A program made the translations under genes and the position numbers. Positions 42,708 through 51,076 of a stretch of DNA of 64,000 bases are shown in pieces (position 1 is the stretch's first letter; each line of letters begins with the position of its first letter). This DNA is from DATMXT01 sp963662765 (GTDB lineage Bacteria > Bacillota > Clostridia > Oscillospirales > Feifaniaceae): positions 310,001 through 374,000 of the forward strand of contig CAXXUP010000008.1 of the NCBI GenBank assembly GCA_963662765.2. The letters run 5' to 3'. Below the pieces are notes generated by a model. That model saw only the letters and a list, made by a program, of their open reading frames with translations. It had not been told where the DNA came from and did not search any database.

Positions 42708-43580
42708 TTACTTTGTGATGATGGAGCAGCGCCCCAGCTTGTACTCGCTGACCCCGTCCTGTGGATCGCCCGGCAATTCGCCCCGCTGAATGCGCTCGAC
42801 CCCGTCCAAAATCTCGAAATAGAGCGAGGTGTCGCAGCAGGGTACGTTGTGGGAGCAAAAAAGCCGTTCGGCCCGTCTGGCGTACCGGGCGTTCTCCCGC
42901 AGCGAATTGGCATAGGCATCGATATCGGAGAGGCCGCTGTAGGGGCCGCCTCCCATATGCAAATAGATGGGGGCGGGATAGATATTGTCGCCGGTGAAGA
43001 GGCAGCGGTGGAGGTCGTCATAGACAAAGACGCAGTCGCCGGTGTGCCCGGGGGCGGCCACAACGCGCAAAATCCGACCGCCGATGTCAAACTCGTCACC
43101 GTCTTTCATGGGCAGGCTGTTCCAGGGCCTCGTGCAATACTCCTCCGGCACAAATTCGTCTGGAAGCGGCTGCCAAACAGCGTCGCCCTCGACCTGTGTG
43201 GCGACACGGCTGTGCGGCACCCCATTTTTAGCCGCCTCCGTCACGAAGGAGTCCTGTATATTATAGCACTCTTCAAACTGCCAGTTGCCGCCGGTGTGGT
43301 CCCAGTGGAAGTGGGTATTGATGACAAAAACCGGGAGCAGGGTGAGTTCCTTGACCACCGACCGGATATCTCCGATGCCGGTACCGGTGTCGATAAGGGC
43401 AGCCTTGCTGCCGCCGATGACGAGGAAGCTGATGACCTCCTGCCACTGTCCGGGCTCAGCAATCGCGTAGACTTCTCCGGGAAGTTTATAGACCCAGAAC
43501 CACTCGGTCTCCACAGGAATGCGCTCCCACGCCGAAAACTCCGGGCGCGGCAGCGCGTCGTACCACTTCTTTTCGCTCAA
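42708..43580 (-). CDS. MBL-fold metallo-hydrolase
   Basis: A 290-residue metallo-beta-lactamase-fold hydrolase. The zinc motif NTHFHWDHTGG, the later APGHTGDCVF histidine and the FTGDNIY aspartate are intact. It starts within the region upstream of the AEC gene, on the same strand. It is not closely similar to the MBL protein at 23411. Substrate unknown. Confidence 0.87.
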   Translation of the reverse strand: MSEKKWYDALPRPEFSAWERIPVETEWFWVYKLPGEVYAIAEPGQWQEVISFLVIGGSKAALIDTGTGIGDIRSVVKELTLLPVFVINTHFHWDHTGGNWQFEECYNIQDSFVTEAAKNGVPHSRVATQVEGDAVWQPLPDEFVPEEYCTRPWNSLPMKDGDEFDIGGRILRVVAAPGHTGDCVFVYDDLHRCLFTGDNIYPAPIYLHMGGGPYSGLSDIDAYANSLRENARYARRAERLFCSHNVPCCDTSLYFEILDGVERIQRGELPGDPQDGVSEYKLGRCSIITK

Positions 43581-43725
43581 GACATGACCTCCCTTGTCGA
43601 TTTGTCAATGCGCGGATTCGGGCCTCAAAGCCTTACTGCGGAGATCGTCCCGCAGCCCGAAGGGTAGTATAGCCCATTTTTTCAACATATGCAAGGCTGT
43701 TTGTGTTAACTTCAGGCGCACCTTT

Positions 43726-44640
43726 TCAGGCAAGGAAGGTCACATAGGCCGCGTAACAGCCGAGCAGTGCAACCCCTTGAGCCCGGTATGTGCGCCCGGT
43801 GAGGGCGGGAGGCAGCGTCATGATCAGCATGACGAGGGCGGCGTATGGAATGTCGATATTAATGGCTGCCGGCGAAACGGCAATGCCGCAGATGGCGGCC
43901 GGAATGCCGATGACGGTGAGCACATTTAAAATGTTGGCTCCGATCACATTGCCGATTGAAAGTGCCCCCATGCTGATCCGAATGGAGATGATGGCGGTGA
44001 CAAGTTCGGGCAGTGAGGTTCCAAGCGCAATAAAGGTGGAGGCGATGAACCGTTCGGGTACGTTTAAGGCTCTTGCGATCTCAATGCCATTGTCGACAAG
44101 CAGCTTCGCTCCGAAAAAGAGACAGATTGCCGTCACGATCAAAATGATCACGGCCCTGCCGAGTGGCTCCTCCGGCGCCTCCTGGCGGTTGGCGTTTTTG
44201 CGCTGTCTAGACGATAGGTAGGTGTAGACCCCGAACAGGGCGATGAAGGCGACTCCAACAGGGCGGCTGACGCCGCCCGACACGGCCGACACGACATAGA
44301 GCAGTCCCAGTGACCCGAAAAAATAGAGTACCCGCCAAGACAGCATGCGTCTGTCGAGCTGTGGCTTTGCAAAGAGCAGCACGAGGGCCGCGATGAAAGA
44401 GGTGTTGCAGATGACCGATCCCACCGCATTGCCGACCGCAATGTCGGCTGAGCCCGAAATGCCTGCCAGTGTCGAAACCAGCACCTCCGGCAGCGTCGTG
44501 CCCAGCGAGACGATGGTGGCCCCGATAACCAGCTCACTCATACCGATCCGCCGAGCGATGGAGACGGCTGCCTTCACAAACTCGTCGCCGCCTTTAATGA
44601 TGAGCGAGAGCCCCAGCACAAATGACAAATAAATTAGCAT
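43726..44640 (-). CDS. Calcium/sodium antiporter (CaCA family, YrbG-like)
   Basis: A 304-residue membrane protein with about ten helices and two alpha repeats: GATIVSLGTTLPEVLVSTLA and STFIALGTSLPELVTAI, each carrying the acidic residue that binds the cation. Exports Ca2+ in exchange for Na+ or H+. The ATG follows GGAGGG. Confidence 0.92.
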   Translation of the reverse strand: MLIYLSFVLGLSLIIKGGDEFVKAAVSIARRIGMSELVIGATIVSLGTTLPEVLVSTLAGISGSADIAVGNAVGSVICNTSFIAALVLLFAKPQLDRRMLSWRVLYFFGSLGLLYVVSAVSGGVSRPVGVAFIALFGVYTYLSSRQRKNANRQEAPEEPLGRAVIILIVTAICLFFGAKLLVDNGIEIARALNVPERFIASTFIALGTSLPELVTAIISIRISMGALSIGNVIGANILNVLTVIGIPAAICGIAVSPAAINIDIPYAALVMLIMTLPPALTGRTYRAQGVALLGCYAAYVTFLA

Positions 44641-44844
44641 ACATCCCTCCGTTTGTCGATATCCCCCATTGTATCAGGCGGGATACCTCGTTACAAGTCG
44701 AAGCCGGAAAGCTTAAAAAATTACTTTTTATTGAGAATTAATTAAATTAATTCATTTTGAGTGTTTTGTGTTTGACCGTAATTTTTTGTCTATTTAGACC
44801 AAAAATCTATTCAATATATTGTAATTATTTCCCGTTAATCCAAG

Positions 44845-44872
44845 TTGACATTTTCTTGATGTGTGATATACT
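44845..44872 (+). promoter_or_regulatory. Orphan plus-strand promoter in the 44.64-45.09 kb gap
   Basis: TTGACA and TATACT are spaced by 16 bases in AT-rich sequence between two minus-strand genes. The predicted transcript would run about 180 nt to the terminator at 45016-45059. Confidence 0.65.
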
Positions 44873-44901
44873 TTGAATAGTTTTCAAGGAAATCCAAGCT
44901 G

Positions 44902-45012
44902 ATGACTCAATTTTACCGTTTGTCATTATTGCTGACTATGTGTATGAAATTCGCGACAACCTGTCAGCATGGATTTCTTAATTATTTAGCTGGCCTCTCT
45001 TTGAATGGATAA
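44902..45012 (+). CDS. Possible 36-residue hydrophobic peptide within the candidate RNA
   Basis: ATG at 44902 opens a 36-codon frame ending TAA at 45010-45012, just before the terminator. AAGGA lies 11 bases upstream, a long but usable spacing, inside the arm of the long helix. The peptide begins MTQFYRLSLLLTMCMK and is moderately hydrophobic. It may be fortuitous. Confidence 0.3.
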   Translation: MTQFYRLSLLLTMCMKFATTCQHGFLNYLAGLSLNG

Positions 45013-45015
45013 ACT

Positions 45016-45059
45016 GCAACCAGAAAACCCCGCCTTTACAGGCGGGGTTTTCTGGTTGC
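45016..45059. terminator. Terminator with perfect 19-bp stem
   Basis: Arms 45016-45034 and 45041-45059 are fully complementary, containing CCCCGCC and GGCGGGGTTTT. It can end the plus-strand candidate RNA and the minus-strand dehydrogenase transcript. Confidence 0.88.
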
Positions 45060-45091
45060 GTATGTATTTTCAGACGAAAGACGCACTTTAT

Positions 45092-46069
45092 TTAAAGTCC
45101 GTTGACCACCCTGAAGGCTTCCTGCGGACGCCCGGCGAGGCAGCAGGCCAGGTTTTTGGCTGAAATACGGTGCAGCGCCTCAATAGAGGTTTCGCTGTAA
45201 AAAGCTGCGTGCGGGGTTAGGATGACGTTGTCTCTCCCGAGCAGCGGATGTCCCTCAAGGCATGGGTTTTCGTCCTTTAAAACGTCGAGCCCCGCGCCCC
45301 GAATCCGGTCCTCATCAAGGGCTTCAATGAGTGCCGCCTCATCGACGCTCCAGCCTCTGGCGCAGTTCAAAAAGAGGGGACGTCGGGCCATGGCGGCAAA
45401 GGCCGCCGCATCGAAGAGGTCGCGGTTCGTCTCGTTTGCGTCCATGTGATTCGTGATGATGTCGCTTGACGCCAGCACCACGGCAGGGGTGGCAAGCTCC
45501 GCTCCCCGCTCTTTTGCCTCCATGAAAGTCAGCGCGGGGTCTGCCGCGATGACCCGCAGCCCAAATCCCGCCGCACGTTTCGCCACGGCGGTGCCGATAC
45601 GCCCCAGTCCGAAAATGCCGAGGGTTTTTCCCTCCAGCCGCTCGACCGGCGCGCAGACATCATATCGCCATCCGCCCTTTTCAACGTCGGACTTATAACA
45701 ACCGATTTTACGCCACATCGTCAGCAGGAGGGCCATCGTGTGCTCGGCCACCTCTTTGGTACAGTACTCGGCAATGGCGCAGACCGGGATGCCACGGTCG
45801 GCGGCGGCCTTTGTGTCGACACAGTCAAAGCCTGTGGCTGAGACCGAGATGGCCTGCAGCCGGGGCATCGCCGCCATATCTTCGCCGCCGATGTGCTGAA
45901 AGCCGGTGATGATCCCGTCGGCGTCCAACAGATCCCGGCGCATTTTTTCGCTCGTTTCAAAAGCGTATGTCACGACTTCGCAGTGGCCCAGCACCGCTCT
46001 CAGCTCTCGTCGCTCGATTTCGCAGTCAACCGGAAGAAGTTCTGTCTCGTCAACAAGGTATATTTTCAT
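45092..46069 (-). CDS. D-isomer-specific 2-hydroxyacid dehydrogenase
   Basis: A 325-residue NAD-dependent enzyme of the D-lactate/phosphoglycerate dehydrogenase family. The nucleotide motif GIFGLGRIGTAVAKRA, the arginine in LNCARGWSVDE, the Glu in LDVLKDENP and the His in ILTPHAAFYSE form the site. The start at 46069 has GGGGG upstream; a frame open to 46429 is an artefact of the neighbouring gene's complement. Substrate unknown. Confidence 0.9.
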   Translation of the reverse strand: MKIYLVDETELLPVDCEIERRELRAVLGHCEVVTYAFETSEKMRRDLLDADGIITGFQHIGGEDMAAMPRLQAISVSATGFDCVDTKAAADRGIPVCAIAEYCTKEVAEHTMALLLTMWRKIGCYKSDVEKGGWRYDVCAPVERLEGKTLGIFGLGRIGTAVAKRAAGFGLRVIAADPALTFMEAKERGAELATPAVVLASSDIITNHMDANETNRDLFDAAAFAAMARRPLFLNCARGWSVDEAALIEALDEDRIRGAGLDVLKDENPCLEGHPLLGRDNVILTPHAAFYSETSIEALHRISAKNLACCLAGRPQEAFRVVNGL

Positions 46070-46134
46070 ATGTGTTCCCCCCATAAAGGTGTGATTTGTT
46101 TGTTCAGGGCCGTGGGGCCTTTGCTTTTCACAGG

Positions 46135-47601
46135 TTACGGTGCGACCAGCAGTCGGTTTAAGTCGGTCAGAGTCGCCTCGGCCACCCCGATGCTGAGCAG
46201 ATAGCTGCGCACGTCTCCCGTGCGCAGGAGAAAGTCCTCCATGGTCTCGGCAGGACTTTGGTAGGGGTGCTTCGGAATAAGGGGCGAGCCCTCCGGCAGG
46301 ACGGCGCACTTGGGAGAGAGCAGCGTGGCAGACACCTCGTAGTCGGCCGCGATGTCGGGGGCGGGGACGCCGCAGGCCGCCAAGAGCAGCGCGGCCAAAA
46401 CGCCTGTGCGGTCCTTTCCGGCGGCGCAAAAAAACACGACTCCGCCCTTTTCAAGCGCTGTGGTCACTGCCGTGACTGCGGCCGAGATGTTGTCCTTTGC
46501 ACGCTCTGGCATCGTGACATAAAAGAGCTCACGCTCGCTTTTTTCATAAGAGTCCCCGGGCGTGAACTCCTTCTTCATCTGCATGGTGAGCAGCGGGGCA
46601 TTGATGTAATCGACGCCCTCGAGATTGGCAAAGTCGCTTTTCACTCGGGTGAGCTCGTCGGGTGAGCGCAAATCAATTACGGTGCGCACGCCGGCGGCCC
46701 TGATCGCCTCGATGTCCTCAGGCGGCAGCAGACCCAGAAAGTCGGAGCGCCAGAGCCTGCGAAACCTCGTCATGCCGTCCAATGCTGGGTAGCCGCCGAG
46801 ATCCCGGAAGTTGTAGACGGACTTGAGCGGCAGCCGGCGCACGGGCGTGACGGTGTGTCCATGCTCGTCAAAAGGTTCGATCATCGCCTCCCGGACAGCG
46901 GATAGCACTTCATGCGAAAGCCCCGCCGTCTTCAAAAAGGTCTCGGCGCCCCCGTGCTTTTCATCGAGGTGGTTTAAAAACGCCTCGATGGTCTCGGGGT
47001 CGCTGCGCATCAGTGAGCGGGGGCGCAGGGGGGAGTCGGCGGCAAGCAGGGCGATTTTGGGCCGTAAATAGGCGGCCGTCGTGCGGTAGTTGGCGACGAC
47101 GTCAGCCCGTGCGACGCCGCAGACTGTGAGCAAAAGGGCTGCAATCATGCCGGTGCGGTCTTTACCGGCTGTGCAGTAAAAGGCGACTCCGCCTCTTTTA
47201 AGCCCCTTTGCCAGCGCCTCGAAGACCTGCACAAAGCGGCTGGGCGCACGGTCAGCCATCGTTTTATATAGGACGGTCAGGCTGGCCTCGAAGGAGTCAG
47301 CCGTGCGCACACACTCGTCGAGCGCCTCACTGAGCGGCGCGTCGCCCAAGAGCGGGATATTGCGGTAGTCCACACCCTCCACATCCGCGAAGGACGGCGG
47401 CACCCGCTCCAGCTCGTCGGCCGAGCGCAGGTCGATGACCGTTTTAATGCCGGCGGCAATAATCGTCGCAATGTCGGCCTCGGGCAACATGCCGAGCAAG
47501 TCGGTACGCCAAGCCCGCCCGAAGCGGGTGACGCCGTCCTTTGCGGGAAATCCCCCCAGGTCGCGAAAATTATAGGCCTGTAAAAGTGTTTGTCTTCGCA
47601 T
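46135..47601 (-). CDS. Tandem tyrosine-type phosphatase with two active sites
   Basis: A protein of about 488 residues made of two copies of one phosphatase domain of roughly 240 residues. Each copy has YNFRDLGG, a VIDLRS loop and an intact P-loop: CTAGKDRTG in the first, CAAGKDRTG in the second. Single-domain relatives dephosphorylate phosphotyrosine or lipid phosphates. GGAGG lies 10 bases before the ATG and seven before an adjacent GTG at 47604, which may be the real start. Internal gene duplication with both sites kept is unusual. Confidence 0.86.
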   Translation of the reverse strand: MRRQTLLQAYNFRDLGGFPAKDGVTRFGRAWRTDLLGMLPEADIATIIAAGIKTVIDLRSADELERVPPSFADVEGVDYRNIPLLGDAPLSEALDECVRTADSFEASLTVLYKTMADRAPSRFVQVFEALAKGLKRGGVAFYCTAGKDRTGMIAALLLTVCGVARADVVANYRTTAAYLRPKIALLAADSPLRPRSLMRSDPETIEAFLNHLDEKHGGAETFLKTAGLSHEVLSAVREAMIEPFDEHGHTVTPVRRLPLKSVYNFRDLGGYPALDGMTRFRRLWRSDFLGLLPPEDIEAIRAAGVRTVIDLRSPDELTRVKSDFANLEGVDYINAPLLTMQMKKEFTPGDSYEKSERELFYVTMPERAKDNISAAVTAVTTALEKGGVVFFCAAGKDRTGVLAALLLAACGVPAPDIAADYEVSATLLSPKCAVLPEGSPLIPKHPYQSPAETMEDFLLRTGDVRSYLLSIGVAEATLTDLNRLLVAP

Positions 47602-47773
47602 CACGCGGGCGCCTCCCCTCTCTGGCCTTTTTGTGTGCCAGCTTCGAAAATGCCGGCTTGATGCCGGCTCAATGTCGATATTATACCGAAAGCCGGCCAA
47701 AAAAGCAATTGCACCCCTTATGGCGATGTGATAAAATTATCTGACATTAATAATCAATAAATAGGTGGTTTCA

Positions 47774-49207
47774 ATGAAAGAAGAAAAATTAGTCCAGGAA
47801 ATTACCTCGCGCGACGAAGATTTCGCCAAGTGGTACACCGACATTGTGCGTAAGGCCGAGCTTGCCGAATACTCCAGCGTGCGGGGCTGTATGATCATAA
47901 GGCCGTACGGCTACGCCATTTGGGAGAATATCCAAAAGCTGCTGGATGACGAGTTCAAGCGGCTCGGCCATGAAAACGTCTATATGCCGCTTTTAATCCC
48001 CGAAAGCCTGCTGCAAAAGGAGAAGGACCACGTCGAGGGCTTTGCGCCGGAGGTGGCCTGGGTTACACAGGGTGGCGGTGAGGAGCTGGCCGAGCGGCTG
48101 TGCGTGCGGCCGACCTCCGAGACCCTGTTCTGCGACCACTTTGCGAATATCATCCACTCTTGGCGAGACCTGCCCAAGCTTTACAACCAATGGTGCTCGG
48201 TGCTGCGGTGGGAGAAAACCACCCGTCCTTTCCTGCGCACCATGGAATTTCTGTGGCAGGAGGGCCACACCATGCACGCCACGGCCGACGAGGCCAGAGC
48301 CGAAACCCGGCAGATGCTGAACGTCTACGCCGACTGCGCCGAGGAGCAGCTTGCAATTCCCGTCATCCGGGGCCGCAAGACCGACAAAGAGAAATTCGCC
48401 GGCGCCGAGGAGACCTACACCATTGAGGCCATGATGCACGACGGCAAGGCCCTCCAGTCGGGAACCTCTCATTATTTCGGCGACGGCTTTGCCCGTGCCT
48501 TTGACATTACCTTCACCGACAAAGAAAATAAATTGCAGTACCCTTATCAGACCTCATGGGGTCTGTCGACCCGCATCATCGGCGGCATCATCATGAGCCA
48601 CGGTGACGACAGCGGACTTGTGCTGCCGCCGGCCGTCGCCCCCATCCAGGTCATCGTCATCCCCATCGCGGCCCACAAGGGCGGCGTCATGGAAAAGGCC
48701 GAAGAGGTCACGGCTGGGCTTAAAGCTGCCGGCATCCGTGCAAAACTTGACGCATCCGACAACTCGGCCGGCTGGAAGTTTGCCGAGCACGAGATGAAGG
48801 GCGTGCCGCTGCGCATTGAAATGGGCCCCCGCGACATTGAAAAAGGCGAGTGCGTTGTCGTCGCCCGCGACGACCGCAGCAAAACGGCGGTACCGCTTGC
48901 CGAACTTGCGGCCCGGCTTCCGGACATGCTGGAGGCATTTCGGCAGCGCATATACGACAAGGCACTTCAAAACCGTGAGGCCCGTACCCGCACGGCTCAC
49001 TCCCTTGAGGAGATGGCGGCAATGGCCAATGACGGCGTCTTCATCAAGACCATGTGGTGCGGCGACCTAGCGTGTGAGGAGAAGGTCAAGGAGGTCGCGG
49101 GGCTCTCGAGCCGCTGCATGCCCTTTGCCCAGGAGCACTTAGGCGACGTCTGCCCCATCTGCGGAAAACCCGCAAAGACGATGATTGTGTGGGGCAAGGC
49201 ATACTGA
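47774..49207 (+). CDS. proS: Prolyl-tRNA synthetase, archaeal/eukaryotic-like (ProS type 3)
   Basis: A 477-residue class II synthetase that charges tRNA-Pro. Class II motifs are visible (motif 2 RWEKTTRPFLRTMEFLWQEG, motif 3 GLSTRIIGGIIM). The anticodon-binding domain and a C-terminal zinc-like extension (CGDLACEEK, DVCPICGKPAK) mark the type without the bacterial editing insert. The start at 47774 has AGGTGG upstream; a GTG nine bases earlier overlaps that site. Confidence 0.95.
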   Translation: MKEEKLVQEITSRDEDFAKWYTDIVRKAELAEYSSVRGCMIIRPYGYAIWENIQKLLDDEFKRLGHENVYMPLLIPESLLQKEKDHVEGFAPEVAWVTQGGGEELAERLCVRPTSETLFCDHFANIIHSWRDLPKLYNQWCSVLRWEKTTRPFLRTMEFLWQEGHTMHATADEARAETRQMLNVYADCAEEQLAIPVIRGRKTDKEKFAGAEETYTIEAMMHDGKALQSGTSHYFGDGFARAFDITFTDKENKLQYPYQTSWGLSTRIIGGIIMSHGDDSGLVLPPAVAPIQVIVIPIAAHKGGVMEKAEEVTAGLKAAGIRAKLDASDNSAGWKFAEHEMKGVPLRIEMGPRDIEKGECVVVARDDRSKTAVPLAELAARLPDMLEAFRQRIYDKALQNREARTRTAHSLEEMAAMANDGVFIKTMWCGDLACEEKVKEVAGLSSRCMPFAQEHLGDVCPICGKPAKTMIVWGKAY

Positions 49208-49307
49208 TTCACGCGCATTCCCGAGGCAGGCTTTCAGCCGCCCGAATTTTTGCAAAGCGGCTTTCCCTGTCCGGTGTCCGAAACGGCATTGCGAAGGAGG
49301 GGAAACC

Positions 49308-50171
49308 ATGTGCGCCACGTGCGGTAAAAAGCAGACCATACTGCGCATTAAGAGCGTCCTTGAGCGGTACACCGACTCCGAGCACCGACTGTCGCAGACC
49401 GAGATTGCGGGACTTGTGTCTCAGGATTACGGCCTTGCCGTAGATCGTAAGACAGTCGCCCGCAATCTGACGGCACTGTCGGATCTCGGAGTCGATATCG
49501 GACTTGAGGGCGGCGTCTACTTAGCCTGCCGACCGGTTTTGGACGGCACGGCCGTCGCCGCGGCACTTTTGGGCCTTGCGCTTCCGGAGGAACTCATCTC
49601 CCCCACGGCGCGGGCGGCCTGTTTCGCACTCGGCCCGCGGCAGTCTGCCGCCGACACCGAGAAGCTCGCGGTGCTTGCGGGTGCCATCGAGGCGGGCGAC
49701 CGTATCTCCTTTGTATGTCCCCCATCGGAAATTAGGGGCTACCACCCACGGGCCGGCCGGGTGACACTGCGGCCCTGCGCCCTTTACTGGGCGGAGGGCC
49801 GGGTACGGCTGGCGGCCGAGTCCCCTTCCGGCGCCCCCTGTTCAGTGCCCGCAAAGGCCCTGACACAGCTAAGCCGCATTTCCGGCCGGCACCGCTTTAC
49901 TAAAGAGGAGCGGGAGGCGCTGCTTACGGCGCTGACGCCAAAGCAAGTCACAGTCGTCTTGCTATGCTCCGAAGGGGCCGCCGAACGATTTGCCGCTCTC
50001 GGCGGCCGGTCGGATCCGGCTGACGGCGGTTATCGGGTGACGATCTGCGCCCCACTTGATCAAATCGTTGAGCTCGCCCTGATCACAGGGGCCAAAATTC
50101 TCTCCCCCAAGACGGCCAAAGAGGCGATTGTCGACCGGATCATCGCCTTAGCCGATCAGTACACAGAGTAG
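49308..50171 (+). CDS. HTH/WYL-type transcriptional regulator
   Basis: A 287-residue putative regulator. The N-terminus KKQTILRIKSVLERYTDSEH with LSQTEIAGLV and RKTVARNLTALSDLG is a winged HTH as in clostridial WYL proteins. The middle shows YHPRAGRVTLRPCALYWAEG, a WYL-domain-like strand pair in which the Trp-Tyr-Leu core is changed. GGAGG precedes the ATG. Ligand and targets unknown. Confidence 0.72.
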   Translation: MCATCGKKQTILRIKSVLERYTDSEHRLSQTEIAGLVSQDYGLAVDRKTVARNLTALSDLGVDIGLEGGVYLACRPVLDGTAVAAALLGLALPEELISPTARAACFALGPRQSAADTEKLAVLAGAIEAGDRISFVCPPSEIRGYHPRAGRVTLRPCALYWAEGRVRLAAESPSGAPCSVPAKALTQLSRISGRHRFTKEEREALLTALTPKQVTVVLLCSEGAAERFAALGGRSDPADGGYRVTICAPLDQIVELALITGAKILSPKTAKEAIVDRIIALADQYTE

Positions 50172-50173
50172 TC

Positions 50174-50205
50174 CGGCAAATTTGCGAGCGCAAATTTGCC
50201 GTTTT
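50174..50205 (+). terminator. Terminator after the WYL-type regulator
   Basis: A perfect 12-bp stem (50174-50185 with 50190-50201) is followed by TTTT. Confidence 0.82.
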
Positions 50206-50374
50206 GGTATTTACCCGTAATTTCCTCACCAATAAATGCCCATACTTTACTTATACGTTCTATTTTGCGGCTTGTCCGTCCAGACTAACGTTTTTTGGCT
50301 TAATACATCGTTTTCCCGCCGCACATCTAGAAGACGGTCTGGCGGGTCGCCCATAACCATTAAGGAGGTTCACC

Positions 50375-51076
50375 ATGAAGGTTTTATTCATCGGAAACAG
50401 CCACACCTTTGTCAACGATATGCCGGAGCTGCTGCAGCAGCTTGCGGCATCCCACGGTGTCGAAATCGATGCCGTGCAGAACACATCGGGCGGCCGCGGA
50501 CTCGGCTGGCAAGCCCACGAGTTCGACGTTCGGTACAACATCCTGTTCGGCCGATACGACTATATCGTGCTGCAGCATATCGCCCATCCCTTCCCGGGGG
50601 AACAAAACCTCTTCGAGGAGGCAGACAAAATCCTGAAACTGACGGCGCTTTCAAAATCGAAGCTTGTGGCCTACCAGTGCTGGAGTGAGAAGAATAATCC
50701 GGAAGGAAACCCCATCATTGTGGAAGCTTACGAGAAGTTGGCCCGCGATAAGGGCATGCTACTGGCCCCGGTCGGCAAAGCCTGGGGGATGCTGCGGGAA
50801 GACTTTGACCTCTATTACAAAGACGGCGAGCACACATCGCCTTTGGGGGCCTATCTTGCGGCCTGCGTCTTTTTTGTAACCCTCACCGGGCAGTCGGCCA
50901 TAGGCCTTCCGACCGCCTTCACATTCACCGCTCCGACCTATGATCCGCAGGCGCCGCTTGAGGCGGCTTTTGAGACCCCTGAAATCGGGCCGCGGTCGCT
51001 GACACTGGACACTGCCTTTTGTCTTGCCGCCCAAAAGGCGGCCGATGCGGCCGTCGCAGACTGGAGGTCGAGATGA
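50375..51076 (+). CDS. SGNH/GDSL-like hydrolase
   Basis: A 233-residue esterase-fold protein. IGNSHTF carries the nucleophile serine, LQHIAHP the oxyanion-type block, and DGEHTSPLGAYLAA the catalytic Asp/His pair. There is no signal peptide, so it acts in the cytoplasm. It may deacetylate or de-esterify a small molecule. AAGGAGG lies before the ATG. Its stop overlaps the rnr start (ATGA), an unusual partner. Confidence 0.83.
   Translation: MKVLFIGNSHTFVNDMPELLQQLAASHGVEIDAVQNTSGGRGLGWQAHEFDVRYNILFGRYDYIVLQHIAHPFPGEQNLFEEADKILKLTALSKSKLVAYQCWSEKNNPEGNPIIVEAYEKLARDKGMLLAPVGKAWGMLREDFDLYYKDGEHTSPLGAYLAACVFFVTLTGQSAIGLPTAFTFTAPTYDPQAPLEAAFETPEIGPRSLTLDTAFCLAAQKAADAAVADWRSR

Larger units (their letters stand above)
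44879..45061 (+). ncRNA. Candidate structured small RNA of about 180 nt
   Basis: An orphan promoter, a long-range helix and a strong terminator line up. Bases 44887-44902 pair with 44964-44979 in a 16-bp helix with a single A-A mismatch. Inside it, ATGAC (44902-44906) can pair with GTCAT (44922-44926). GCTGAC (44931-44936) can alternatively pair with GTCAGC (44963-44968), which competes with the long helix. No known RNA family was recognised; a 6S-like or regulatory RNA is possible. A 36-codon ORF inside it means a small mRNA is an alternative. Confidence 0.5.

Noticed and set aside
46070..46429. 120-codon N-terminal extension of the 2-hydroxyacid dehydrogenase
   Set aside because: The extension reads the complement of the phosphatase region, is Arg/Pro-rich, and the family start with a GGGGG site is at 46069.
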